A DNA stretch of 64,000 nt from Azolla caroliniana (Eukaryota > Polypodiophyta), in assembly GCA_043228905.1 (NCBI GenBank), contig JBHGNT010000078.1, positions 1 through 64,000 of the forward strand, given 5' to 3'. The notes under the pieces are model-generated. The model did no database searches. It was not told where the DNA came from and saw only the letters and a program-made list of their open reading frames with translations. Position numbers and translations under genes: made by a program. Shown in pieces: positions 23,331 to 37,240 of this stretch (position 1 is the first letter of the stretch; each line of letters begins with the position of its first letter).

Positions 23331-23821
23331 ATGTTTGAACACAAAAATCCGATATCACACGAGCCAGCTATGAACATTTTAATTTACTCACTAGGTCTTC
23401 TCCACTGCCTCGTCAAATTTGCTAATTTCTTCATGTCTCTCGACCTGAGTTTGAAAATGTTAATTTTTTAATTCCATACCATAGCTAGCATTGTTAGCTT
23501 CGATTATCATATTTGAACACAAAAATCCGATATCACGCAAGCCAGGTATGAACATTATAATTTACTCACGGGGTCTTCTCCACTACCTTCCCAATTTTGC
23601 TAATTTCTTCATGTCTCTCGACCTGAGTTTGAAAATCTTGATTTTTTAATTCCATATCATAGCTAGTATTGTGAGCTTCGATTCGCATGTTTGAACACAA
23701 AAATCCGATATCACACGAGCCAGCTATGAACATTTTAATTTACTCACTAGGTCTTCTCAACTACCTTCTCAAATTTGCTAATTTCTTCATGTCTCTCGAC
23801 CTGAGTTTCAAAATCTTGATT
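23331..23821 (+). repeat. Monomers with 'cccaattttgc' and 'agctatgaacattttaattt'
   Basis: Precursor-like forms of the monomers that build the central repeat: 'ccactgcctcgtc', 'gaaaatgttaatttttt', 'cattataatttactc' and 'ccttcccaattttgc'. No gene. Confidence 0.75.
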
Positions 23822-24857
23822 TTTTAATTCGATATCATAGCTAGCGTTGTTACCTTCGATTCCCATGTTTGAACACAAAAATCCGATATCACACGAGCCA
23901 GGTATGAACATTTTAATTTACTCACGACGTCTTCTCAACTCCCTCCTCAAATTTGATAATTTCTTCATGTCTCTCGACCTGAGTTTGACAATCTTGATTT
24001 TTTGATTCCATATCATAGCTAGCATTGTTAGCTTCGATTCGCATGTTTGAACACAAAAATCCGATATCAAAAAAGCCAGGTATAAACATATTAATTTACT
24101 CACGGGGTCTTCTCCACTACCTATTCAAATTTGCTAACTTCGTCAAATCTCTAGACCGGTGTTTCAATTCAATATCATAGCTAGCGTTGTTAGCTTCGAT
24201 TCGCATGTTTGACAACAAACATCCGATATCACACGAGCCAGGTCTGAACATTTTAAATAACTGACGGGGTCTTCTAAACTCCTTCCTCACATTTGCTAAT
24301 TTCCTCATGTCTCTCGACCTGAGTTTCAAAATCTTGATTTTTTAATTCGATATCATAGCTAGCGTTGGTACCTTCGATTCCCATGTTTGAACACAAAAAT
24401 ACGATATCACACGAGCCAGGTATGAACATTTGAATTTACTCACGGCGTCTTCTCAACTCCCTCCTCAAATTTGATAATTTCTTCATGTCTCTCGACCTGA
24501 GTTTGACAATCCTGATTTTTTGATTCCATATCATAGCTAGCATTGTTAGCTTCGATTCGCATGTTTGAACACAAAAATCCGATATCAAAAAAGCCAGGTA
24601 TAAACATATTAATTTACTCACGGGGTCTTCTCCACTACCTATTCAAATTTGCTAACTTCGTCAAGTCTCGAGACCAGTGTTTCAATTCAATATCATAGCT
24701 AGCGTTGTTAGCTTCGATTCGCATGTTTGAACACAAACATCCGATATCACACGAGCCAGGTCTGAACATTTTAAATAACTGACGGGGTCTTCTAAACTCC
24801 TTCCTCACATTTGCTAATTTCCTCATGTCTCTCGACCTGAGTTTCAAAATCTTGATT
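23822..24857 (+). repeat. 518-bp tandem doublet
   Basis: Copies at 23822-24339 and 24340-24857, with markers 518 bp apart, which is three monomers minus 16 bp. The missing 16 bp are in a monomer where 'gaccggtgtttcaa' joins 'ttcaatatcatag', a loss of the 'aatcttgattttttaa' tract. Seen differences: 'ccggtgtttc' / 'ccagtgtttc', 'gtttgacaacaaac' / 'gtttgaacacaaac', 'gttgttacc' / 'gttggtacc'. Confidence 0.88.
24150..24182 (+). repeat. 162-bp monomer with 16-bp A/T-tract deletion
   Basis: This is the diagnostic variant 'tagaccggtgtttcaattca'. It recurs near 24668, 26275, 29778, 31010, 32918, 35184, 36415, 37286, 44136, 46434, 48949 and 54236, always with the 16-bp loss. One deletion has therefore spread to at least a dozen places between 24 and 54 kb and to none in 1-24 kb. 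Confidence 0.85.
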
Positions 24858-26035
24858 TTTTAATTCTATATCATAGCTAGCGTTGTTAGCTTCGATTCGC
24901 ATGTTTGAAAACAAAAATCCGATATCACACGAGCCAGGTATGAACATTTTAATTTACTCACGGGGTCTTCTCAACTCCTTCCTCAAATATGCAAATATCT
25001 TCATGTCTCTCGACCTGTGTTTCGAAATCTTGATTTTTTAATTCTATATAATAGCTAGCTTGGTTAGCTTCGATTCGCATGTTTGAACCCATATATCCCA
25101 TATAAATCGAGCCAGCTATGAACATTTTAATTTCCGAAGAGGGTCTTCTCCACTGCCTCGTCATATTTGCTAATTTCTTCATGTCTCTCGACCTGAGTTT
25201 GAAAATGTTAATTTTTTTTCTCCATACCATAGCTAGCATTGTTAGCTTCGATTCGCATATTTAAATACAAAAATCCGATATCACGCAAGCCAGGTATGAA
25301 CATTATAATTTACTCACGGGGTCTTCTCCACTACCTTCCCAATTTTACTAATTTCTTCATGTCTCTCGACCTGAGTTTCAAAATCTTGATTTTTTAATTC
25401 GATATCATAGCTAGTATTGTGAGCTTCGATTCGCATGTTTGAACACAAAAATCCGAAATCACACGAGCCAGCTATGAACATTTTAATTTACTCACTAGCT
25501 CTTCTCAACTGCTTCCTCAAATTTGCTAATTTCTTCATGTCTCTCGACCTGAGTTTCGAAATCTTGATTTTTTAATTCGATATCATAGCTAGCGTTGTTA
25601 CCTTCGATTCCCACTACCTTCTCAAATTTGCTAATTTCTTCATGTCTCTCGACCTGAGTTTCAAAATCTTGATTTTAATTTACTCACGGCGTCTTCTCCA
25701 CTACCTTCCCAATTTTGCTAATTTCTTCATGTCTCTCGACCTGAGTTTGAAAATCTTGATTTTTTAATTCCATATCATAGCTAGGATTGTGAGCTTCGAT
25801 TCGCATGTTTGAACACAAAAATCCGATATCACACGAGCCAGCTATGAACATTTTAATTTACTCACTAGGTCTTCTCAACTACCTTCTCAAATTTGCTAAT
25901 TTCTTCATGTCTCTCGACCTGAGTTTCAAAATCTTGATTTTTTAATTCGATATCATAGCTAGCGTTGTTACCTTCGATTCCCATGTTTGAACACAAAAAT
26001 CCGATATCACACGAGCCAGGTATGAACATTTTAAT
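24858..26035 (+). repeat. Zero-th, rearranged P module
   Basis: Resembles the start of the P modules but keeps, at about 24958-25022, the full-length parent of a monomer that is 32 bp shorter in the true P copies. Two fusions follow. At 25606-25625 'ccttcgattccca' joins 'ctaccttctc', and at 25668-25690 'cttgattttaattt' joins 'actcacggcg' across 'attttaatt'. Together they leave fragments of 178-bp units. Confidence 0.82.
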
Positions 26036-27265
26036 TTACTCACGGCGTCTTCTCAACTCCCTCCTCAAATTTGATAATTTCTTCATGTCTCTCGACCTGA
26101 GTTTGACAATCTTGATTTCTTGATTCCATATCATAGCTAGCATTGTTAGCTTCGATTCGCATGTTTGAACACAAAAATCCGATATCACAAAAGCCAGGTA
26201 TAAACATATTAATTTACGCACGGGGTCTTCTCCACTACCTATTCAAATTTGCTAACTTCGTCAAGTCTCTAGACCGGTGTTTCAATTCAATATCATAGCT
26301 AGCGTTGTTAGCTTCGATTCGCATGTTTGAACACAAACATCCGATATCACACGAGCCAGGTATGAACATTTTAAATTACTGACGGGGTCTTCTAAACTCC
26401 TTCCTCAAATTTGCTAATTTCCTCATGTCTCTCGACCTGAGTTTCAAAATCTTGATTTTTTAATTCTATATCATAGCTAGCGTTGTTAGCTTCGATTCGC
26501 ATGTTTGAACACAAAAATCCGATATCACACAAGCCAGGTATGAACATTTTAATTTACTCACGGGGTCTTCTCAACTCCTTCCTCAAATATGCGAATATCT
26601 TCATGTCTCTCGACCTGTGTTTCAAAATCTTGATTTTTTCATTCCATATCATAGCTAGCTTGGTTAGTTTCAATTCGCATGTTTGAACACATATATCCGA
26701 TATAAATCGAGCCAGCTATGAACATTTTAATTTCCGAACAGGGTCTTCTCCACTACCTCCTCAAATTTGCTAATTTCTTCATGTCTCTCGACCTGAGTTT
26801 GAAAATCTTAATTTTTTAATTCCATATCATAGCTAGCGTTGTTAGCTTCGATTCGCATATTTGAACACAAAAATCCGATATCACACCAGCCAGGTATGAA
26901 CATTATAATTTACTCACGGGGTCTTCTCCACTACCTTCCCAATTTTGCTAATTTCTTCATGTCTCTCGACCTGAGTTTCAAAATCTTGATTTTTTAATTC
27001 CATATCATAGCTAGTATTCTTAGCTTCGATTCGCATGTTTGAACACAAAAATCCGATATCACACGAGCCAGCTATGAACATTTTAATTTACTCACTAGGT
27101 CTTCTCCACTACCTTCTCAAATTTGCTAATTTCTTCATGTTTCTCGATCTGAGTTTCAAAATCTTGATTTTTTAATTCGATATCATAGCTAGCGTTGATA
27201 CCTTCGATTCGCATGTTTGAACACAAAAATCCGATATCACACGAGCCAGGTATGAACATCTTAAT
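26036..27265 (+). repeat. Second half of the zero-th P module
   Basis: Aligned with P+1036 to P+2265 of the modules below: 26036, 29542, 32682 and 34948 are equivalent points, as are 26483, 29989, 33129 and 35395. It contains the five-monomer block also found at 13505-14395. Confidence 0.85.
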
Positions 27266-28505
27266 TTACTCACGGGGTCTTCTCAACTCCCTCCTCAAAT
27301 TTGATAATTTCTTCATGTCTCTCGACCTGAGTTTGACAATCTTGATTTTTTGATTCCATATCATAGCTAGCATTGTTAGCTTCGATTCGCATGTTTGAAA
27401 ACAAAAATCCGATATCACACGAGCCAGGTATGAACATTTTAATTTACTCACGGGGTCTTCATGTCTCTGGACCTGTGTTTCGAAATCTTGATTTTTTAAT
27501 TCTATATAATAGCTAGCTTGGTTAGCTTCGATTCGCATGTTTGAACCCATATATCCCATATAAATCGAGCCAGCTATGAACATTTTAATTTCCGAAGAGG
27601 GTCTTCTCCACTGCCTCGTCAAATTTGCTAATTTCTTCATGTCTCTCGACCTGAGTTTGAAAATGTTAATTTTTTATCTCCATACCATAGCTAGCATTGT
27701 TAGCTTCGATTCGCATATTTGAATACAAAAATCCGATATCACGCAAGCCAGGTATGAACATTATAATTTACTCACGGGGTCTTCTCCACTACCTTCCCAA
27801 TTTTGCTAATTTCTTCATGTCTCTCGACCTGAGTTTCAAAATCTTGATTTTTTAATTCCATATCATAGCTAGTATTCTGACTGGTGTTTCAAAATGATAA
27901 TTTTTAAATTCGATTCGCATGTTTGAACACAAACATCCGATATCACACCAGCCAGCTATGACCATTTTAAATTACTGACGGGGTCTTCTAAACTCCTTCC
28001 TCAAATTTGCTAATTTCGTCATGTCTCTCCACCTGAGTTTCAAAATCTTGATTTTTTAATTCTATATCATAGCTAGCGTTGTTAGCTTCGATTCGCATGT
28101 TCGAACAGAAAAATCCGATATCACACCAGCCAGGTATGAACATTATAATTTACTCACGGGGTCTTCTCCACTACCTTCCCAATTTTGCTAATTTCTTCAT
28201 GTCTCTCGACCTGAGTTTCAAAATCTTGATTTTTTAATTCCATATCATAGCTAGTATTCTTAGCTTCGATTCGCATGTTTGAACACAAAAATCCGATATC
28301 ACACGAGCCAGCTATGAACATTTTAATTTACTCACTAGGTCTTCTCCACTACCTTCTCAAATTTGCTAATTTCTTCATGTTTCTCGATCTGAGTTTCAAA
28401 ATCTTGATTTTTTAATTCGATATCATAGCTAGCGTTGATACCTTCGATTCGCATGTTTGAACACAAAAATCCGATATCACACGAGCCAGGTATGAACATT
28501 TTAAT
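27266..28505 (+). repeat. Hybrid 1240-bp module: P head fused to Q tail
   Basis: The first about 610 bp equal the start of a P module and the last about 620 bp equal the end of a Q module. The switch is at 27871-27890, where 'agctagtattct' runs into 'gactggtgtttcaaaatgat'. Other modules read 'agtattctgagcttcg' there. The landmark tatgacc lies 549 bp before the end of this module and also 549 bp before the end of Q1. Confidence 0.85.
27428..27574 (+). repeat. 146-bp monomer with 32-bp deletion
   Basis: At 27455-27465 'cacggggtcttc' joins 'atgtctctgg', so landmarks are 146 bp apart. The parent is visible at 24958-25022, where 32 bp lie between the two 'tcttc' repeats flanking the loss. Copies at about 28696, 31836 and 34098 carry the same junction. 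The loss removes two stop codons' worth of frame shift and produces the misleading 124-codon open frames. Confidence 0.88.
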
Positions 28506-31500
28506 TTACTCACGGGGTCTTCTCAACTCCCTCCTCAAATTTGATAATTTCTTCATGTCTCTCGACCTGAGTTTGACAATCTTGATTTTTTGATTCCATA
28601 TCATAGCTAGCATTGTTAGCTTCGATTCGCATGTTTGAAAACAAAAATCCGATATCACACGAGCCAGGTATGAACATTTTAATTTACTCACGGGGTCTTC
28701 ATGTCTCTCGACCTGTGTTTCGAAATCTTGATTTTTTAATTCTATATAATAGCTAGCTTGGTTAGCTTCGATTCGCATGTTTGAACCCATATATCCCATA
28801 TAAATCGAGCCAGCTATGAACATTTTAATTTCCGAAGAGGGTCTTCTCCACTGCCTCGTCAAATTTGCTAATTTCTTCATGTCTCTCGACCTGAGTTTGA
28901 AAATGTTAATTTTTTATCTCCATACCATAGCTAGCATTGTTAGCTTCGATTCGCATATTTGAATACAAAAATCCGATATCACGCAAGCCAGGTATGAACA
29001 TTATAATTTACTCACGGGGTCTTCTCCACTACCTTCCCAATTTTGCTAATTTCTTCATGTCTCTCGACCTGAGTTTCAAAATCTTGATTTTTTAATTCCA
29101 TATCATAGCTAGTATTCTGAGCTTCGATTCGCATGTTTGAACACAAAAATCCGATATCACACGAGCCAGCTATGAACATTTTAATTTACTCACTAGCTCT
29201 TCTCAACTGCTTCCTCAAATTTGCTAATTTCTTCATGTCTCTCGACCTGAGTTTCAAAATCTGGATTTTTTAATTCCATATCATAGCTAGTATTCTGAGC
29301 TTCGATTCGCATGTTTGAACACAAAAATCCGATATCACACGAGCCAGCTATGAACATTTTAACTTACTCACTAGGTCTTCTCCACTACCTTCTCAAATTT
29401 GCTAATTTCTTCATGTCTCTCGACCTGAGTTTCAAAATCTTGATTTTTTAATTCGATATCATAGCTAGCGTTGGTACCTTCGATTCCCATGTTTGAACAC
29501 AAAAATACGATATCACACGAGCCAGGTATGAACATTTTAATTTACTCACGGGGTCTTCTCAACTCCCTCCTCAAATTTGATAATTTCTTCATGTCTCTCG
29601 ACCTGAGTTTGACAATCTTGATTTTTTGATTACATATCATAGGTAGCATTGTTAGCTTCGATTCGCATTTTTGAACACAAAAATCCGATATCACAAAAGC
29701 CAGGTATAAACATATTAATTTACGCACGGGGTCTTCTCCACTACCTATTCAAATTTGCTAACTTCGTCAAGTCTCTAGACCGGTGTTTCAATTCAATATC
29801 ATAGCTAGCGTTGTTAGCTTCGATTCGCATGTTTGAACACAAACATCCGATATCACACGAGCCAGGTATGAACATTTTAAATTACTGACGGGGTCTTCTA
29901 AACTCCTTCCTCAAATTTGCTAATTTCCTCATGTCTCTCGACCTGAGTTTCAAAATCTTGATTTTTTAATTCTATATCATAGCTAGCGTTGTTAGCTTCG
30001 ATTCGCATGTTTGAACACAAAAATCCGATATCACACAAGCCAGGTATGAACATTTTAATTTACTCACGGGGTCTTCTCAACTCCTTCCTCAAATATGCGA
30101 ATATCTTCATGTCTCTCGACCTGTGTTTCAAAATCTTGATTTTTTCATTCCATATCATAGCTAGCTTGGTTAGTTTCAATTCGCATGTTTGAACACATAT
30201 ATCCGATATAAATCGAGCCAGCTATGAACATTTTAATTTCCGAACAGGGTTTTCTCCACTACCTCCTCAAATTTGCTAATTTCTTCATGTCTCTCGACCT
30301 GAGTTTGAAAATCTTAATTTTTTAATTCCATATCATAGCTAGCGTTGTTAGCTTCGATTCGCATATTTGAACACAAAAATCCGATATCACACCAGCATGG
30401 TATGAACATTATAATTTACTCACGGGGTCTTCTCCACTACCTTCCCAATTTTGCTAATTTCTTCATGTCTCTCGACCTGAGTTTCAAAATCTTGATTTTT
30501 TAATTCCATATCATAGCTAGTATTCTTAGCTTCGATTCGCATGTTTGAACACAAAAATCCGATATCACACAAGCAAGCTATGAACATTTTAATTTACTCA
30601 CTAGGTCTTCTCCACTACCTTCTCAAATTTGCTAATTTCTTCATGTCTCTCGACCTGAGTTTCAAAATCTTGATTTTTTAATTCGATATCATAGCTAGCG
30701 TTGGAACCTTCGATTCCCATGTTTGAACACAAAAATACGATATCACACGAGCCAGGTATGAACATTTTAATTTACTCACGGGGTCTTCTCAACTCCCTCC
30801 TCAAATTTGATAATTTCTTCATGTCTCTCGACCTGAGTTTCACAATCTTGATTTCTTGATTCCATATCATAGCTAGCATTGTTAGCTTCGATTCGCATTT
30901 TTGAACACAAAAATCCGATATCACAAAAGCCAGGTATAAACATATTAATTTACTCACAGGGTCTTCTCCACTACCTATTTTGATTTGCTAACTTCGTCAA
31001 GTCTCTAGACCGGTGTTTCAATTCAATAGCATAGCTAGCGTTGTTAGCTTCGATTCGCATGTTTGAACACAAACATCCGATATCACACCAGCCAGCTATG
31101 ACCATTTTAAATTACTGACGGGGTCTTCTAAACTCCTTCCTCAAATTTGCTAATTTCGTCATGTCTCTCCACCTGAGTTTCAAAATCTTGATTTTTTAAT
31201 TCTATATCATAGCTAGCGTTGTTAGCTTCGATTCGCATGTTCGAACAGAAAAATCCGATATCACACCAGCCAGGTATGAACATTATAATTTACTCACGGG
31301 GTCTTCTCCACTACCTTCCCAATTTTGCTAATTTCTTCATGTCTCTCGACCTGAGTTTCAAAATCTTGATTTTTTAATTCCATATCATAGCTAGTATTCT
31401 TAGCTTCGATTCCCATGTTTGAACACAAAAATCCGATATCACACGAGCCAGCTATGAACATTTTAATTTACTCACTAGGTCTTCTCCACTACCTTCTCAA

Positions 31501-33911
31501 ATTTGCTAATTTCTTCATGTTTCTCGATCTGAGTTTCAAAATCTTGATTTTTTAATTCGATATCATAGCTAGCGTTGATACCTTCGATTCGCATGTTTGA
31601 ACACAAAAATCCGATATCACACGAGCCAGGTATGAACATTTTAATTTACTCACGGGGTCTTCTCAATTCCCTCCTCAAATTTGATAATTTCTTCATGTCT
31701 CTCGACCTGAGTTTGACAATCTTGATTTTTTGATTCCATATCATAGCTAGCATTGTTAGCTTCGATTCGCATGTTTGAAAACAAAAATCCGATATCACAC
31801 GAGCCAGGTATGAACATTTTAATTTACTCACGGGGTCTTCATGTCTCTCGACCTGTGTTTCGAAATCTTGATTTTTTAATTCTATATAATAGCTAGCTTG
31901 GTTAGCTTCGATTCGCATGTTTGAACCCATATATCCCATATAAATCGAGCCAGCTATGAACATTTTAATTTCCGAAGAGGGTCTTCTCCACTGCCTCGTC
32001 AAATTTGCTAATTTCTTCATGTTTCTCGACCTGAGTTTGAAAATGTTAATTTTTTATCTCCATACCATAGCTAGCATTGTTAGCTTCGATTCGCATATTT
32101 GAATACAAAAATCCGATATCACGCAAGCCAGGTATGAACATTATAATTTACTCACGGGGTCTTCTCCACTACCTTCCCAATTTTGCTAATTTCTTCATGT
32201 CTCTCGACCTGAGTTTCAAAATCTTGATTTTTTAATTCCATATCATAGCTAGTATTCTGAGCTTCGATTCGCATGTTTGAACACAAAAATCCGATATCAC
32301 ACGAGCCAGCTATGAACATTTTAATTTACTCACTAGCTCTTCTCAACTGCTTCCTCAAATTTGCTAATTTCTTCATGTCTCTCGACCTGAGTTTCAAAAT
32401 CTTGATTTTTTAATTCCATATCATAGCTAGTATTCTGAGCTTCGATTCGCATGTTTGAACACAAAAATCCGATATCACACGAGCCAGCTATGAACATTTT
32501 AACTTACTCACTAGGTCTTCTCCACTACCTTCTCAAATTTGCTAATTTCTTCATGTCTCTCGACCAGAGTTTCAAAATCTTGATTTTTTAATTCGATATC
32601 ATAGCTAGCGTTGGTACCTTCGATTCCCATGTTTGAACACAAAAATACGATATCACACGAGCCAGGTATGAACATTTTAATTTACTCACGGGGTCTTCTC
32701 AACTCCCTCCTCAAATTTGATAATTTCTTCATGTCTCTCGACCTGAGTTTGACAATCTTGATTTTTTGATTACATATCATAGGTAGCATTGTTAGCTTCG
32801 ATTCGCATTTTTGAACACAAAAATCCGATATCACAAAAGCCAGGTATAAACATATTAATTTACGCACGGGGTCTTCTCCACTACCTATTCAAATTTGCTA
32901 GCTTCGTCAAGTCTCTAGACCGGTGTTTCAATTCAATATCATAGCTAGCGTTGTTAGCTTCGATTCGCATGTTTGAACACAAACATCCGATATCACACGA
33001 GCCAGGTATGAACATTTTAAATTACTGACGGGGTCTTCTAAACTCCTTCCTCAAATTTGCTAATTTCCTCATGTCTCTCGACCTGAGTTTCAAAATCTTG
33101 ATTTTTTAATTCTATATCATAGCTAGCGTTGTTAGCTTCGATTCGCATGTTTGAACACAAAAATCCGATATCACACAAGCCAGGTATGAACATTTTAATT
33201 TACTCACGGGGTCTTCTCAACTCCTTCCTCAAATATGCGAATATCTTCATGTCTCTCGACCTGTGTTTAAAAATCTTGATTTTTTCATTCCATATCATAG
33301 CTAGCTTGGTTAGTTTCAATTCGCATGTTTGAACACATATATCCGATATAAATCGAGCCAGCTATGAACATTTTAATTTCCGAACAGGGTCTTCTCCACT
33401 ACCTCCTCAAATTTGCTAATTTCTTCATGTCTCTCGACCTGAGTTTGAAAATCTTAATTTTTTAATTCCATATCATAGCTAGCGTTGTTAGCTTCGATTC
33501 GCATATTTGAACACAAAAATCCGATATCACACCAGCCAGGTATGAACATTATAATTTACTCACGGGGTCTTCTCCACTACCTTCCCAATTTTGCTAATTT
33601 CTTCATGTCTCTCGACCTGAGTTTCAAAATCTTGATTTTTTAATTCCATATCATAGCTAGTATTCTTAGCTTCGATTCGCATGTTTGAACACAAAAATCC
33701 GATATCACACGAGCCAGCTATGAACATTTTAATTTACTCACTAGGTCTTCTCCACTACCTTCTCAAATTTGCTAATTTCTTCATGTTTCTCGATCTGAGT
33801 TTCAAAATCTTGATTTTTTAATTCGATATCATAGCTAGCGTTGATACCTTCGATTCGCATGTTTGAACACAAAAATCCGATATCACACGAGCCAGGTATG
33901 AACATCTTAAT
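28506..33911 (+). repeat. Higher-order unit 1: modules P1 (2266), Q1 (874), P2 (2266)
   Basis: P1 is 28506-30771, Q1 30772-31645 and P2 31646-33911. P1 and P2 are almost the same over the lines compared. Differences seen are single bases such as 'tcaactcc' / 'tcaattcc', 'catgtctctc' / 'catgtttctc', 'tctggatttt' / 'tcttgatttt' and 'ttgctaactt' / 'ttgctagctt'. The P module holds monomers of 178, 146 and 162 bp. The whole 5406-bp set repeats immediately downstream. Confidence 0.9.
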
Positions 33912-36900
33912 TTACTCACGGGGTCTTCTCAACTCCCTCCTCAAATTTGATAATTTCTTCATGTCTCTCGACCTGAGTTTGACAATCTTGATTTTTTGAT
34001 TCCATATCATAGCTAGCATTGTTAGCTTCGATTCGCATGTTTGAAAACAAAAATCCGATATCACACGAGCCAGGTATGAACATTTTAATTTACTCACGGG
34101 GTCTTCATGTCTCTTGACCTGTGTTTCGAAATCTTGATTTTTTAATTCTATATAATAGCTAGCTTGGTTAGCTTCGATTCGCATGTTTGAACCCATATAT
34201 CCCATATAAATCGAGCCAGCTATGAACATTTTAATTTCCGAAGAGGGTCTTCTCCACTGCCTCGTCAAATTTGCTAATTTCTTCATGTCTCTCGACCTGA
34301 GTTTGAAAATGTTAATTTTTTATCTCCATACCATAGCTAGCATTGTTAGCTTCGATTCGCATATTTGAATACAAAAATCCGATATCACGCAAGCCAGGTA
34401 TGAACATTATAATTTACTCACGGGGTCTTCTCCACTACCTTCCCAATTTTGCTAATTTCTTCATGTCTCTCGACCTGAGTTTCAAAATCTTGATTTTTTA
34501 ATTCCATATCATAGCTAGTATTCTGAGCTTCGATTCGCATGTTTGAACACAAAAATCCGATATCACACGAGCCAGCTATGAACATTTTAATTTACTCACT
34601 AGCTCTTCTCAACTGCTTCCTCAAATTTGCTAATTTCTTCATGTCTCTCGACCTGAGTTTCAAAATCTTGATTTTTTAATTCCATATCATAGCTAGTATT
34701 CTGAGCTTCGATTCGCATGTTTGAACACAAAAATCCGATATCACACGAGCCAGCTATGAACATTTTAACTTACTCACTAGGTTTTCTCCACTACCTTCTC
34801 AAATTAGCTAATTTCTTCATGTCTCTCGACCTGAGTTTCAAAATCTTGATTTTTTAATTCGATATCATAGCTAGCGTTGGTACCTTCGATTCCCATGTTT
34901 GAACACAAAAATACGATATCACACGAGCCAGGTATGAACATTTTAATTTACTCACGGGGTCTTCTCAACTCCCTCCTCAAATTTGATAATTTCTTCATGT
35001 CTCTCGACCTGAGTTTGACAATCTTGATTTTTTGATTACATATCATAGGTAGCATTGTTAGCTTCGATTCGCATTTTTGAACACAAAAATCCGATATCAC
35101 AAAAGCCAGGTATAAACATATTAATTTACGCACGGGGTCTTCTCCACTACCTATTCAAATTTGCTAACTTCGTCAAGTCTCTAGACCGGTGTTTCAATTC
35201 AATATCATAGCTAGCGTTGTTAGCTTCGATTCGCATGTTTGAACACAAACATCCGATATCACACGAGCCAGGTATGAACATTTTAAATTACTGACGGGGT
35301 CTTCTAAACTCCTTCCTCAAATTTGCTAATTTCCTCATGTCTCTCGACCTGAGTTTCAAAATCTTGATTTTTTAATTCTATATCATAGCTAGCGTTGTTA
35401 GCTTCGATTCGCATGTTTGAACACAAAAATCCGATATCACACAAGCCAGGTATGAACATTTTAATTTACTCACGGGGTCTTCTCAACTCCTTCCTCAAAT
35501 ATGCGAATATCTTCATGTCTCTCGACCTGTGTTTAAAAATCTTGATTTTTTCATTCCATATCATAGCTAGCTTGGTTAGTTTCAATTCGCATGTTTGAAC
35601 ACATATATCCGATATAAATCGAGCCAGCTATGAACATTTTAATTTCCGAACAGGGTCTTCTCCACTACCTCCTCAAATTTGCTAATTTCTTCATGTCTCT
35701 CGACCTGAGTTTGAAAATCTTAATTTTTTAATTCCATATCATAGCTAGCGTTGTTAGCTTCGATTCGCATATTTGAACACAAAAATCCGATATCACATCA
35801 GCATGGTATGAACATTATAATTTACTCACGGGGTCTTCTCCACTACCTTCCCAATTTTGCTAATTTCTTCATGTCTCTCGACCTGAGTTTCAAAATCTTG
35901 ATTTTTTAATTCCATATCATAGCTAGTATTCTTAGCTTCGATTCGCATGTTTGAACACAAAAATCCGATATCACACGAGCCAGCTATGAACATTTTAATT
36001 TACTCACTAGGTCTTCTCCACTACCTTCTCAAATTTGCTAATTTCTTCATGTCTCTCGACCTGAGTTTCAAAATCTTGATTTTTTAATTCCATATCATAG
36101 CTAGCGTTGGAACCTTCGATTCCCATGTTTGAACACAAAAATACGATATCACACGAGCCAGGTATGAACATTTTAATTTACTCACGGGGTCTTCTCAACT
36201 CCCTCCTCAAATTTGATAATTTCTTCATGTCTCTCGACCTGAGTTTCACAATCTTGATTTCTTGATTCCATATCATAGCTAGCATTGTTAGCTTCGATTC
36301 GCATTTTTGAACACAAAAATCCGATATCACAAAAGCCAGGTATAAACATATTAATTTACTCACAGGGTCTTCTCCACTACCTATTTTGATTTGCTAACTT
36401 CGTCAAGTCTCTAGACCGGTGTTTCAATTCAATATCATAGCTAGCGTTGTTAGCTTCGATTCGCATGTTTGAACACAAACATCCGATATCACACCAGCCA
36501 GCTATGACCATTTTAAATTACTGACGGGGTCTTCTAAACTCCTTCCTCAAATTTGCTAATTTCGTCATGTCTCTCCACCTGAGTTTCAAAATCTTGATTT
36601 TTTAATTCTATATCATAGCTAGCGTTGTTAGCTTCGATTCGCATGTTCGAACAGAAAAATCCGATATCACACCAGCCAGGTATGAACATTATAATTTACT
36701 CACGGGGTCTTCTCCACTACCTTCCCAATTTTGCTAATTTCTTCATGTCTCTCGACCTGAGTTTCAAAATCTTGATTTTTTAATTCCATATCATTGCTAG
36801 TATTCTTAGCTTCGATTCGCATGTTTGAACACAAAAATCCGATATCACACGAGCCAGCTATGAACATTTTAATTTACTCACTAGGTCTTCTCCACTACCT

Positions 36901-37240
36901 TCTCAAATTTGCTAATTTCTTCATGTTTCTCGATCTGAGTTTCAAAATCTTGATTTTTTAATTCGATATCATAGCTAGCGTTGATACCTTCGATTCGCAT
37001 GTTTGAACACAAAAATCCGATATCACACGAGCCAGGTATGAACATTTTAATTTACTCACGGGGTCTTCTCAACTCCCTCCTCAAATTTGATAATTTCTTC
37101 ATGTCTCTCGACCTGAGTTTGACAATCTTGATTTTTTGATTCCATATCATAGCTAGCATTGTTAGCTTCGATTCGCATGTTTGAAAACAAAAATCCGATA
37201 TCACACGAGCCAGGTATGAACATTTTAATTTACTCACGGG
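33912..37240 (+). repeat. Higher-order unit 2: modules P3, Q2 and a truncated P
   Basis: P3 is 33912-36177, Q2 36178-37051, followed by only about 190 bp of a further P head. Offset from unit 1 is 5406 bp (28506/33912, 30772/36178, 31646/37052). The last P breaks off after 'ctcacggggtctt', continuing with the 162-bp 'accggt' monomer instead of the 146-bp monomer. Confidence 0.88.

Noticed and set aside
27266-27640. Open frame of 124 codons on the minus strand, repeated at 28506, 31646 and 33912
   Set aside because: It exists because the 146-bp monomer's 32-bp deletion puts two monomers in one open frame. No start-context, composition or homology supports a protein, and the recurrence follows the satellite modules.
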